Shown here piece after piece: positions 1 through 7,531 of a stretch of 10,655 bases of DNA. Position numbers and translations under genes: made by a program. Below the pieces are notes generated by a model. The model saw only the letters and a list, made by a program, of their open reading frames with translations, did no database searches and was not told the origin of the DNA. The stretch spans positions 1,833-12,487 of the forward strand of contig DBWE01000184.1 of the NCBI GenBank assembly GCA_002308315.1, written 5' to 3'. Source of the stretch: Clostridiales bacterium UBA1246. Its GTDB lineage: Bacteria > Bacillota > Clostridia > Oscillospirales > Oscillospiraceae. Each line of letters opens with the position of its first letter. The first letter of the stretch is position 1.

Positions 1-1734
1 GTGCTCAATCACGTCGCTGCCGACTATGACTCGTCCAACGAGAATATAGCGAACCTGAGAGAGCAGCTGGCGGATGCTCAGGCAAAGTTCGACGCCCGCA
101 ATACCTATCAGGAAGCGTACGACGCGGCCAAGGCGGCCGCGGAGGAAGCCTCCGACAAGGTAGACGAGCTCAACGAGATATCCTCCGAGCTCAGCACCGC
201 CGCAAGCCAGCTCAACATGAACGAGGACGGCGGCTACGAGGACGTCCGGGCGAAGCTCGACGAGATAGAGAAGCTCACCGAACAGCTTGAAGACGCCAAC
301 GACGCTCTCAGCGCCATGACCACCGGCTCCTCCGAGGTGCAGACTGCCGAGGCGAAGGTCGAAAGCGCCGAAGCCGCTCTCGAAGCCGCTCAGGACGCTC
401 TTGACAGCGCTCAGGACGCATGGATAGACGCCGAGGAAGCGTATGAGGCCGCCGATACCAGGCTCGACTCTTACAATAACAAGCTGAAGGACTACAACGC
501 CGAGAAGGCCAAGCTGGACGCCATGGCCGCCGACGATCCCGGCCGCGCGGCTCAGCAGGATTACGTGAACGCTCTCCTGGCGGATCTCGGCACCAAACCG
601 GATCTCAAGACCTATGAAAAGTCCCTTAAGGATACGGAGACGGCCTACGGCAAGGCCGCCGACGCCCGCAGCAAGGCTCAGACCGCTCTTGCCGACGCCA
701 AGGCGGAGCTGGAAAAGGTCAAAAATGCCAACCGCGATACCAACGTAAGCGAGGAAGAGTACGACGCCGCCCAGGCGCTGGTGAAGAGCCTGACCAAGGA
801 AAAGACCCAGGCCGAAAAGGATCTGAAAAAGCTCGTCAACGCGGCTCAGAGCGACATAAAGAGCAAACAGAAGGAAAATGAGGCTGCGCTCAAGGAGGCG
901 AGGAAAGCGGCCGAGGAGGCCAATTCCAAGCTCAACGACGCACAGAAGGAGCTCAACGACAATACCGTCACCAAGGAGACGGTGGACAATCTCCAGAAGC
1001 AGCTGGAGTCCGCGATATCCCAGCTCGAAAAGCAGAAGAACTCCGACAGCAGGAGCGAGAAGCTTTTCCAGATGGAGCTGGACAACGCGATGAAGGAAAT
1101 CAATAAGCAGAAGGAAAACATAGACAAGATGCGCGCCTCGAGCATCAGCACCGAGGTAACGGCCAAGTACTCCGGCACCATATCGAGCGTGAACGTGATG
1201 GCCGGCGACACGGTCAACAAGGGCGAGACCCTCTGCCAGATCGAGGTCAACGGCAAGGGCTATACCGTCAGCATTTCCGTTACCAACGAGCAGGCGAGCA
1301 CCGTAAAAGTGGGCGACGAGGCCACGGTGAACAACTTCTGGTGGGGCAATATCTCGGTCACGCTGGCCGCCATCAAGGCCGACAGGACCAACCCCAGCAC
1401 AAAGAAGCTGCTTGAGTTCGACGTGGAGGGCGACGTGACCGACGGTCAGAACCTCGAGCTCACCATAGGCAAGAAAAATACGTCCTACAGCAACGTCGTT
1501 CCCAACAGCGCCATCAGAGAAGACTCCGAGGGCAAGTTCGTTCTGATAGCCGTTCCCAAGAGCACGCCTCTCGGCAACAGGTACGTCGCCACGCGCCAGA
1601 ACGTCACCGTTCTTGAAAGCGACGATTACAATTCCGCCATCGATACCGGCACGAGCTACGGCTATGATTACATCATCGTCAGCTCCTCCAAGCCCATCGA
1701 GGCGGGCACGCAGGTAAGGCTGGTGGATAACTGA
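1..1734 (+). CDS. HlyD/MacA-like membrane-fusion adaptor, 5' truncated
   Basis: The frame is open from base 1 and codes 577 residues; the GTG at base 1 has no visible ribosome binding site, so the true start is almost certainly outside the window. Residues about 10-380 are Ala/Glu/Lys/Gln-rich heptads, a very long coiled coil with helix breaks near 105-115 and 176-200. Residues about 383-415 (AKYSGTISSVNVMAGDTV, then GETLCQIE) match the second half of a lipoyl/barrel-sandwich domain. Beta-rich barrel and membrane-proximal segments follow to 577. The membrane anchor and first lipoyl half, which should precede the coiled coil, are missing, in line with truncation by the window edge. Known members link an inner-membrane ABC permease to outer partners or, in Gram-positives, extend the export path through the wall. 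Its stop overlaps the next start by one base (TGATG), indicating translational coupling. The family is clear; the substrate is unknown. Confidence 0.8.
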   Translation: MLNHVAADYDSSNENIANLREQLADAQAKFDARNTYQEAYDAAKAAAEEASDKVDELNEISSELSTAASQLNMNEDGGYEDVRAKLDEIEKLTEQLEDANDALSAMTTGSSEVQTAEAKVESAEAALEAAQDALDSAQDAWIDAEEAYEAADTRLDSYNNKLKDYNAEKAKLDAMAADDPGRAAQQDYVNALLADLGTKPDLKTYEKSLKDTETAYGKAADARSKAQTALADAKAELEKVKNANRDTNVSEEEYDAAQALVKSLTKEKTQAEKDLKKLVNAAQSDIKSKQKENEAALKEARKAAEEANSKLNDAQKELNDNTVTKETVDNLQKQLESAISQLEKQKNSDSRSEKLFQMELDNAMKEINKQKENIDKMRASSISTEVTAKYSGTISSVNVMAGDTVNKGETLCQIEVNGKGYTVSISVTNEQASTVKVGDEATVNNFWWGNISVTLAAIKADRTNPSTKKLLEFDVEGDVTDGQNLELTIGKKNTSYSNVVPNSAIREDSEGKFVLIAVPKSTPLGNRYVATRQNVTVLESDDYNSAIDTGTSYGYDYIIVSSSKPIEAGTQVRLVDN

Positions 1735-2723
1735 TGAGCCGCAGCGAGCTCAGGCGCCTCTGCGTGGGAGCCGCGCTGCTGATACTCACGGCGGCCTCGC
1801 TCATTGCGCTCGGCGCTGTCAAAAAAAGCTTTCCCGGGCAGTTTGCCGCAGAGCGGTGGCAGTCCGAGGAAAACAGATACGCGCAGCTGTCCTGCTTCAT
1901 AGACACGCATGAGGAATGCAGTGAAAGCACGATAAAATCCCTGGAAAGCAGCATAAACAAGCAGATGGCGAGCGAGGCCATGGATCTCAGCTGGACCTTC
2001 TGCTACAGCGGAGACAGCACGCTGTCGGTCTCGCGGGGCTCGACCACGGTATCGGCGAGAGCGATATGCACGGGAGGAGATTTCTTCCTGTTCAATCCCC
2101 CGAAAATGGTCAGCGGCTGGTATTACAGAGACGACAGCATCAACGGAGACGGAGTGGTGCTCGATATCCAGCTGGCGTGGAAGCTCTTCGGCGGATATGA
2201 CCTGGAAGGCATGACGGTCACGATAGGCGGTCACAGCTGCCCGGTCACGGGCGTTGCCTATCCTCCCGAAAACTCCATCGAGAAAAAGCTGTACGGCGAC
2301 ACGCCCACGATCTACGTTCCGTATTCGCTGCTCTCGGTGATAGAGCAGGCTGCTCCCGCGGTGACGAATTTTGAGGCGGTGCTTCCCAACCCCGTAACGA
2401 ATTTCGCCATGGGCATGCTCGAAAAGTCGGTAAGCTTTTCCGAGAACGGCAGAGAGCTGAAGCAGAACACCGACAGGATGGGGCTGATACCCGGCCTGAA
2501 GATGCTCGCCGAATTCGGAACGAGAAATCAAAAGACCACGGCCGTTTACTATCCCTATTGGGAGAACGCGGCGAGGGCGGGGGAGAGCTGGTGCACGCTG
2601 CTGGCGGCGCTGGCGGCGCTCTTCGCGATATTCCCGCTGGTACTCGCATTCATCTATCTTGCAAAGCTGATCGGGCTTCTTAAGGCCCTGGCGATAAAGC
2701 AGAAAAATAAAATAATAGGATAA
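1734..2723 (+). CDS. Small MacB-like periplasmic-core membrane protein
   Basis: This 329-residue protein has one N-terminal membrane helix (about 9-28), a large outside domain (about 35-280), and one hydrophobic segment near the C-terminus (about 286-315) followed by a basic tail. The middle resembles the MacB periplasmic core domain: GGDFFLFNPPKMVSGWYY at 114-131, then VVLDIQLAWKLFGGYDLEGM at 141-160 and TIGGHSCPVTGVAYP at 163-177, the usual arrangement before the second membrane span. Typical MacB/FtsX permeases have four spans with an FtsX domain after this core; here only two are visible, so the protein is shorter than usual and may be an accessory subunit or half-permease. It has no ATPase domain. 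It is coupled to the upstream adaptor by a one-base overlap, and the next gene's ribosome binding site overlaps its TAA stop. A role in an ABC-type envelope complex with the adaptor is inferred from this context. Confidence 0.65.
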   Translation: MSRSELRRLCVGAALLILTAASLIALGAVKKSFPGQFAAERWQSEENRYAQLSCFIDTHEECSESTIKSLESSINKQMASEAMDLSWTFCYSGDSTLSVSRGSTTVSARAICTGGDFFLFNPPKMVSGWYYRDDSINGDGVVLDIQLAWKLFGGYDLEGMTVTIGGHSCPVTGVAYPPENSIEKKLYGDTPTIYVPYSLLSVIEQAAPAVTNFEAVLPNPVTNFAMGMLEKSVSFSENGRELKQNTDRMGLIPGLKMLAEFGTRNQKTTAVYYPYWENAARAGESWCTLLAALAALFAIFPLVLAFIYLAKLIGLLKALAIKQKNKIIG

Positions 2724-2737
2724 AGGAGTATTCTACC

Positions 2738-5203
2738 GTGAGACATTTCAAAAGGATAGTCGCGCTGATGCTGGCCGTGCTGCTCATGGCGGGACTTTGC
2801 GCCTGCGGCGACAAGGGCGGCGAAAGCGGCAAGCCCGCTACCAGCGCCAACGGGACCAAGATGCCCGAGAAGGTCAAGCTGGAGCATGTGTATACCGCGA
2901 AATACATCGACTCCGGCCTGCCCGAGGGAAGCAGCTACAACTCCATCAATTTCCTCAACGACACCATTTACGTCACCGTACCTTATAACCGCAACGTGGA
3001 GGTCGACGGCGAAAACGTGATGGAAATGGGCACCGTCCTGTATTCCATGGACCCCGACGGGAACAACACCGTGAAGCTTGCCGAGTTCCCCACGACCATG
3101 GACTTCAACACCTCCGAGATGCATATGGTCAACATCTCGAACATCGTGCCCGCGCCCGACGGGACGATATGGTACTACAAGACCGATTCCTACAACAACT
3201 GGGAAGACGAGAACGAATTCATAACCGAGGATAAGAGCGCGATAGTAAACGCCTCCGTCGACGGCGAGGAGCTGCTCAGCATCCCCGTGGCAAGTCTCAC
3301 CGAAGACTCTTACTTCATGGTTAACAGCATGTTCGTCGACAAAGACGGCGACATCACCCTGACCACCGGCACCGGGATCATCGTGCTGGATCCCACCGGC
3401 AAGGTGCTCAGCCGCGTTACGCTGGAGGACAACTTCATCAACAGCCTCGTCACCACCGGCAACGGTGATATCGTGGGCATAAACAACAGCTTCGACATGA
3501 CGCCCATGGGCGCCGGAATGGATCCCATGGCGGGAGGCGGAAACACCACCTCGCTCATCAAGCTGGATAAGCTGACCGGCGAATTTGAGGATATAGGCGC
3601 TCTGCCTCTTGCCACCACCTATTCCATCATCGGCGGCGAAGGCGACAACGTGCTTATCAACAGCGGCGCGTCGGTGTATTTCTACGACATCAAGACCAAG
3701 GTGCTCACCGAAAAGCTGAACTGGCTCAACTCCGATATCAACTACAACCGAGTGGGAATGATCGTTCCCGCCTCCGAGGGCAGAGTGATAGTCGTTGAGA
3801 GCAATACCGCGGGCGGCATGTTCGGCGGTATGGGCATGGGCATGGGCATGGGCGGCGCCTCCGGCAGACTTATGATGCTCACCGGCAAGAGCGACTCCGA
3901 GATAACCGAAAAGTATCTCATCAACTTCGCGGCCACCAACCTCAGTGAAAGCCTGCAGGACGCGGTCATTTCCTTCAACAAGACCCATGACGAGTACCGC
4001 ATCCAGTTCAAGGATTATTCCGTATACAACAACGAGAACGACTTCGGCAATCAGGGCGGCGTATCCCAGCTCAATTACGACATCATCGCCGGCGACATCC
4101 CCGATATGTTCCTGCTGGACGGCCTGCCCTTCGAGACCTATGCTTCCAAGGGCCTGCTTGCCGACCTCGGCCCGATAATGGACGCGGATCCCTCCTTCAA
4201 CAAGGAAGACTATCTTACCAACGTTCTTGACGCCTGCTCCTACAAGGGCAAGATATGCAGCGTGATCCCGGGCTTCTCGCTCATGACCCTCGTCGGCAAG
4301 AGCTCCAACGTCGGCCCCAAGCCCGGCTGGACCATGGAGGACCTCAGCGCCCTCATGCAGAAATACCCCGACGCGGCGGTCATCAGCGATATGACCAAGA
4401 CGTTCATGCTCATGATGTTCAGCATGATGGGTCTTGAGAATTATATCGACACCGATACGGGCAGCTGCAGCTTCAACAGCCAGTCCTTCATAGATCTGCT
4501 CAAGTTCCTCAATACCTTCCCCGACGAGATCGACTACGGCGCCATGTTGAACGGCGGCGGCGGAATGGGCGGCTTCAATTTCTCCAACACCAGATACCGC
4601 GACAACGAGACCCTCATGCAGATGGCGTTCCTGTCCGATTACGAGAGCATCAAGACTCTCATGTACGACTTCGGCGAGGACATCACCTTCGTGGGCTTCC
4701 CCGTGGCCGAGGGCGTAGGCTCCACCATCCAGCCGCAGCTTGAGATAGGCATATCCTCCAAGACCGCGCTGACCGACGCCTGCTGGGAATTCATCAAGTT
4801 CCTGCTCGGCGACGATTTCCAGAACGGTATAATCAACTCCGAGAGCTTCATGGCCATGTCCGCCTTCCCGGTAAAGAGAAGCGTACTCGATAAGCTGGCG
4901 CAGCAGGCCATGACGGAGCAAGAGGACAACAACGGCGGTTTCGGCGGCGGCTTCGGCGGCATGATGGGCATGATGGGCAGCGACGAGCAGAGAGAGTTCA
5001 TGGCCAAGCCCCTCACCCAGCAGCAGGTCGACCAGGTCAACGAGGCGATCTTCTCCACCACCAACGTTTCGAGAAATCGCGACGACGTGCTGGCGATAAT
5101 CGAGGAAGAAGCGGGCGCGTATTTCGCGGGCCAGAAGTCCGCGGAGACCGTTGCCGGCGTCATCCAGAGCCGCGTACAGATCTACGTAAACGAGAACAGA
5201 TAA
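2738..5203 (+). CDS. Lipoprotein: beta-propeller fused to solute-binding protein family 1
   Basis: The 821-residue product starts at GTG 2738, nine bases after AAAGGAG (2722-2728). Residues 1-23 are a lipoprotein signal (KR near the start, hydrophobic core, lipobox LCAC, lipidated Cys23). Residues about 45-355 contain repeated short beta-strand units of propeller type, such as INFLNDTIYVTV, PAPDGTIWYY, GIIVLDPTGKVLSRV and SLIKLDKLTGEF. Residues about 390-720 look like an ABC extracellular solute-binding protein: an AVISFNKTHDEYRIQFKDYS strand-helix unit, GDIPDMFLLDGLP, GWTMEDLSALM and a late MSAFPVKRSVLDKL segment. The protein is about twice the usual binding-protein length. Met/Gly-rich stretches interrupt it at residues 253-269, 359-376, 605-613 and 733-747. 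It is probably anchored outside the membrane and may capture a ligand or sense the envelope. No sugar or peptide permease genes adjoin it, so the substrate is unknown. It is likely in one operon with the two genes upstream. Confidence 0.75.
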   Translation: MRHFKRIVALMLAVLLMAGLCACGDKGGESGKPATSANGTKMPEKVKLEHVYTAKYIDSGLPEGSSYNSINFLNDTIYVTVPYNRNVEVDGENVMEMGTVLYSMDPDGNNTVKLAEFPTTMDFNTSEMHMVNISNIVPAPDGTIWYYKTDSYNNWEDENEFITEDKSAIVNASVDGEELLSIPVASLTEDSYFMVNSMFVDKDGDITLTTGTGIIVLDPTGKVLSRVTLEDNFINSLVTTGNGDIVGINNSFDMTPMGAGMDPMAGGGNTTSLIKLDKLTGEFEDIGALPLATTYSIIGGEGDNVLINSGASVYFYDIKTKVLTEKLNWLNSDINYNRVGMIVPASEGRVIVVESNTAGGMFGGMGMGMGMGGASGRLMMLTGKSDSEITEKYLINFAATNLSESLQDAVISFNKTHDEYRIQFKDYSVYNNENDFGNQGGVSQLNYDIIAGDIPDMFLLDGLPFETYASKGLLADLGPIMDADPSFNKEDYLTNVLDACSYKGKICSVIPGFSLMTLVGKSSNVGPKPGWTMEDLSALMQKYPDAAVISDMTKTFMLMMFSMMGLENYIDTDTGSCSFNSQSFIDLLKFLNTFPDEIDYGAMLNGGGGMGGFNFSNTRYRDNETLMQMAFLSDYESIKTLMYDFGEDITFVGFPVAEGVGSTIQPQLEIGISSKTALTDACWEFIKFLLGDDFQNGIINSESFMAMSAFPVKRSVLDKLAQQAMTEQEDNNGGFGGGFGGMMGMMGSDEQREFMAKPLTQQQVDQVNEAIFSTTNVSRNRDDVLAIIEEEAGAYFAGQKSAETVAGVIQSRVQIYVNENR

Positions 5204-5204
5204 C

Positions 5205-5235
5205 GGGGCGACGCCGGATCATCCGGCGTATCCCC
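5205..5235 (+). terminator. GC-rich hairpin after the lipoprotein gene
   Basis: ACGCCGGA (5211-5218) pairs perfectly with TCCGGCGT (5222-5229) around a three-base loop, and flanking GGGG and CCCC can extend the stem. It begins two bases after the lipoprotein stop codon. No T-run follows directly, so it probably acts together with the second hairpin or protects the mRNA 3' end. Confidence 0.5.
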
Positions 5236-5248
5236 GGGATCGGTAACG

Positions 5249-5290
5249 GAAAGCCGCGGCTTCGGCCGCGGCTTTCAGAATATTGTTTTG
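5249..5290 (+). terminator. Rho-independent-like terminator with UUCG loop
   Basis: GAAAGCCGCGGC (5249-5260) and GCCGCGGCTTTC (5265-5276) form a perfect 12-bp stem closed by the very stable TTCG tetraloop. A T-rich tail (ATATTGTTTT) follows shortly after. The tail is not a clean U-tract, but stem strength and position between two transcription units support termination of the adaptor-permease-lipoprotein operon. Confidence 0.75.
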
Positions 5291-5353
5291 AAGAGCGGTT
5301 CGATATATAATAAGCGCGGCGGCAATCATTATTTATCGGAAAGGGGTATCGCC

Positions 5354-6436
5354 ATGGCATACAGGGCATTGACGGCTTATCTTGACGCGCTGGAGAGCGA
5401 GATGCACGTCCCGGCATACGATCTGCGCATCATGAAAGGGCACGAGGAGGTTTATTCCTACCGCAGGAACTGCGACGAGAAGACGGTTTTCTGGTTCTAT
5501 TCCTCTACAAAGCTGTTTACCGTGACTGCCGCGCTGCGGCTCGCGGAAAAGGGCGCTCTGGATATTTCGGCGCCGGTAAGCCGATATATCCCCGAATTCG
5601 CCTCGCTCAGGGTAAAGGAAGGAAACGGCCTTCGCGAAGCGGCCACGGTCATGACGGTCGAGCAGCTTTTTTCCATGACGGGCGGCATGAGCTACGATAT
5701 CTCTTCGCCGGAGATAAGCTCGGCCGAAGACCGCTCCACCCTCGGGATAGTCCGCGCCATGGCCGGCATGCCGCTGCTTTACGATCCGGGCGAGGGCTTT
5801 GAGTACAGCCTGTGCCACGACGTGCTGGCAGGCGTTATAGAGGTCGTGTCCGGCATGAGCTTCGGGGAGTATCTGAAAAAAGAGATAACCGGGCCCCTGG
5901 GCATGGAGAGCATGACCTTTCATCCGGATGAAAAGACCCTTGCCGCGATGGCGCCTCAGTGCGTGATGACCGACGGCAGGGCGGTCGAGATACCCAAGGA
6001 CAACGTCTTCAGGCTTTCGCCCGAGTACGAGTCGGGCGGCGCGGGGCTGTGCGGCACGGCGGCGGATTACATACTCCTGCCCGACGCTCTGGCAAACGGA
6101 GGCAAGGCGAAAAACGGCTGCCGCCTGCTGAGCGAGGAGAGCGTGAAGCGCATGTCGTCCAACCGCCTCAATGCGCTGCAGTTTGCCGTGATGAAGGAGA
6201 AGTGGCCGCGCTTCCGCGCCTACGGATACGGCATGGGCGTGCGCACAAGACTGGACGCCTCCGACGGCGGCAGGAGCCCCGTGGGCGAGTTCGGCTGGGA
6301 CGGCGCCGCGGGCTGCTATTCGATGATCGACCCGGTGAACGATATCGCGATGTTCTACGTTCAGCACGTGCTCGGACACGGCGAGTCGTTCGATATAATA
6401 CATCCGAAAATAAGAGATCTGGTATATGAGGACTGA
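5354..6436 (+). CDS. Serine hydrolase, beta-lactamase/class C PBP-like family
   Basis: The ATG at 5354 is chosen because GGAAAGGGG lies seven bases upstream; a longer frame from TTG 5288 lacks such a site and runs into the terminator tail. The 360-residue product has no signal peptide. The catalytic SxxK is S50-S-T-K53 in FWFYSSTKLFT, and LFSMTGGMSYD (105-115) matches the conserved 'LLSHTSGL' region. The YxN element is replaced by Y151-S-L, which keeps the tyrosine but not the asparagine. The third motif is in FGWDGAAG (313-320), a form common in Firmicutes esterase-type members. Family members are esterases, amidases or D-amino-acid peptidases rather than true antibiotic-degrading enzymes, so a resistance role should not be assumed. 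It is probably cytoplasmic. Its end overlaps the next gene by 11 bases, suggesting a two-gene operon. Confidence 0.85.
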   Translation: MAYRALTAYLDALESEMHVPAYDLRIMKGHEEVYSYRRNCDEKTVFWFYSSTKLFTVTAALRLAEKGALDISAPVSRYIPEFASLRVKEGNGLREAATVMTVEQLFSMTGGMSYDISSPEISSAEDRSTLGIVRAMAGMPLLYDPGEGFEYSLCHDVLAGVIEVVSGMSFGEYLKKEITGPLGMESMTFHPDEKTLAAMAPQCVMTDGRAVEIPKDNVFRLSPEYESGGAGLCGTAADYILLPDALANGGKAKNGCRLLSEESVKRMSSNRLNALQFAVMKEKWPRFRAYGYGMGVRTRLDASDGGRSPVGEFGWDGAAGCYSMIDPVNDIAMFYVQHVLGHGESFDIIHPKIRDLVYED

Positions 6437-7316
6437 AAAGAAAAAGCTCCCGGGCAGCCTCTGCATAATCCTCGGCGGCATACTGTGGGGCTGCATAGGA
6501 CTGTTTACCCGCCCCATGTACGCAGCGGGACTGTCGGTATTCAATACGATAGCCCTGCGCAACGTGGGGGCGATGATCGGGCTGACGCTTATATTCGCCA
6601 TAACCGACCGCAGCGTTTTCAAGATCAGGCTGAAGCATCTCCCGATATTTTTCGGGACGGGAATAATCAGCATACTGCTGTTCACCCTGTGCTATTTCGC
6701 CTGCCAGCGCATATGCTCGCTGGCGGTTTCCGGCATACTGCTTTACACCGCTCCGGCCTTCGTGATGCTTATGAGCGCCCTGCTCTGGCGCGAGAAAATA
6801 GGCGGCCGCAAGCTCGCTGCTCTCACGCTGGCGATAATAGGCTGCGTCCTGGTCAGCGATCCGCTCGGAGCGGGGAGAATAAGCGGGACGGGGCTGCTGC
6901 TGGGGCTCGGCTCCGGATTTTTCTACGCGACCTACAGCATTTTCGGCCGCTATGCTCTGAAGCACTACAGCTCGTACACCGTGACGCTCTGGACCTTTAT
7001 TTTTGCCGGCCTGGGCTCGCTGTTCTTCGCGGACGGGGAGATCTTTTCCGTTTTCGGCAGCCTCTCGCTGACGGCCGAAACGCTGGGACTGGTCCTGCTG
7101 TCCACCGTGGCGCCGTATATACTGTACACCCGCGGCCTTGAGCATACGGAGTCTTCAAAGGCGTCCATAATGGCAAGCGTGGAGCCGGTCACCGCGGCGG
7201 TGGCGGGCGTAACGGTTTTCAGCGAGAAAATGACCCTTTTTACCGCGGCGGGCATAATATGCGTGCTGCTCGGAGTGTTTCTGCTCGCGGGAGAAAAAAG
7301 GAAAGTTTTGTGTTGA
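6426..7316 (+). CDS. EamA/DMT-family transporter, 10 membrane helices
   Basis: The 296-residue protein is almost entirely hydrophobic, with about ten helices in two five-helix repeats (first about 10-143, second about 153-288). Family-typical features are GGILWGCIGLFTRP near the start, RNVGAM after helix 2, YTAPAFVMLMSALLWREK closing the first EamA repeat, and SVEPVTAAVAGVTVFSEK in the second. The tail GEKRKVLC is basic, fitting a cytoplasmic C-terminus. Drug/metabolite transporters of this type export amino acids, nucleosides or other small metabolites; nothing here shows which. The ATG at 6426 overlaps the preceding hydrolase by 11 bases and has only a weak AGAG upstream, so expression probably depends on translational coupling. 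The TGA stop (7314-7316) lies inside the -35 box of the tRNA promoter. Confidence 0.88.
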   Translation: MRTEKKKLPGSLCIILGGILWGCIGLFTRPMYAAGLSVFNTIALRNVGAMIGLTLIFAITDRSVFKIRLKHLPIFFGTGIISILLFTLCYFACQRICSLAVSGILLYTAPAFVMLMSALLWREKIGGRKLAALTLAIIGCVLVSDPLGAGRISGTGLLLGLGSGFFYATYSIFGRYALKHYSSYTVTLWTFIFAGLGSLFFADGEIFSVFGSLSLTAETLGLVLLSTVAPYILYTRGLEHTESSKASIMASVEPVTAAVAGVTVFSEKMTLFTAAGIICVLLGVFLLAGEKRKVLC

Positions 7317-7341
7317 CAAACAGGTGCCGCTGTGCTATCAT
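7313..7341 (+). promoter_or_regulatory. Sigma-A-type promoter for tRNA-Ala
   Basis: TTGACA (7313-7318) and TATCAT (7336-7341) are separated by exactly 17 bases, and the tRNA begins 12 bases after the -10 box. The -35 box overlaps the TGA stop of the transporter gene. Confidence 0.88.
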
Positions 7342-7353
7342 CTATCGTGCTGT

Positions 7354-7429
<76 letters not shown>

Positions 7430-7430
7430 A

Positions 7431-7477
7431 AGAAAAACCTTGTAATTCTTAGGAATTTCGAGGTTTTTCTTTTTTTT
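7431..7477 (+). terminator. Terminator after tRNA-Ala, possibly bidirectional
   Basis: AGAAAAACCT (7431-7440) pairs with AGGTTTTTCT (7461-7470). An inner stem AATTC/GAATT (7444-7448 and 7453-7457) has a four-base loop, and seven more T residues follow. It starts one base after the tRNA CCA. Read on the minus strand, the stem's own T-run (GGTTTTTCTTT) could also stop transcripts arriving from the integrase gene. Because it lies right of the att core, it probably came with the element. Confidence 0.8.
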
Positions 7478-7500
7478 GCCGTAAGGAAAAACCCGAGGTT

Positions 7501-7518
7501 TCTAACACTTTTCTAACA
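7501..7518 (+). repeat. 18-bp repeat, left copy (candidate Int arm site)
   Basis: TCTAACACTTTTCTAACA is identical to 10461-10478, in the same orientation. Each copy holds two TCTAACA heptamers offset by 11 bp, about one helical turn. This copy lies between the integrase stop and the tRNA terminator, about 90 bp inside the attachment repeat. Its position and form suit an arm-type site for the N-terminal domain of a tyrosine integrase. Confidence 0.65.
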
Positions 7519-7531
7519 GCAAGGAACTGAC

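Noticed and set aside
2654..4921. Very long open frame on the minus strand opposite the lipoprotein gene
   Set aside because: It lacks domain-like sequence, has His/Val/Gly-rich composition typical of the complement of GC-rich codons, and the plus-strand frame has a signal peptide, ribosome binding site and family motifs.
5354..6436. Antibiotic-resistance beta-lactamase
   Set aside because: SxxK is present, but there is no signal peptide, the YxN asparagine is replaced by leucine and the third motif is the esterase-like form; a general serine hydrolase is safer.
5333..6685. Long minus-strand frame opposite the hydrolase gene
   Set aside because: It is a shadow of the SxxK hydrolase and transporter frames; no ribosome binding site or recognisable domain.
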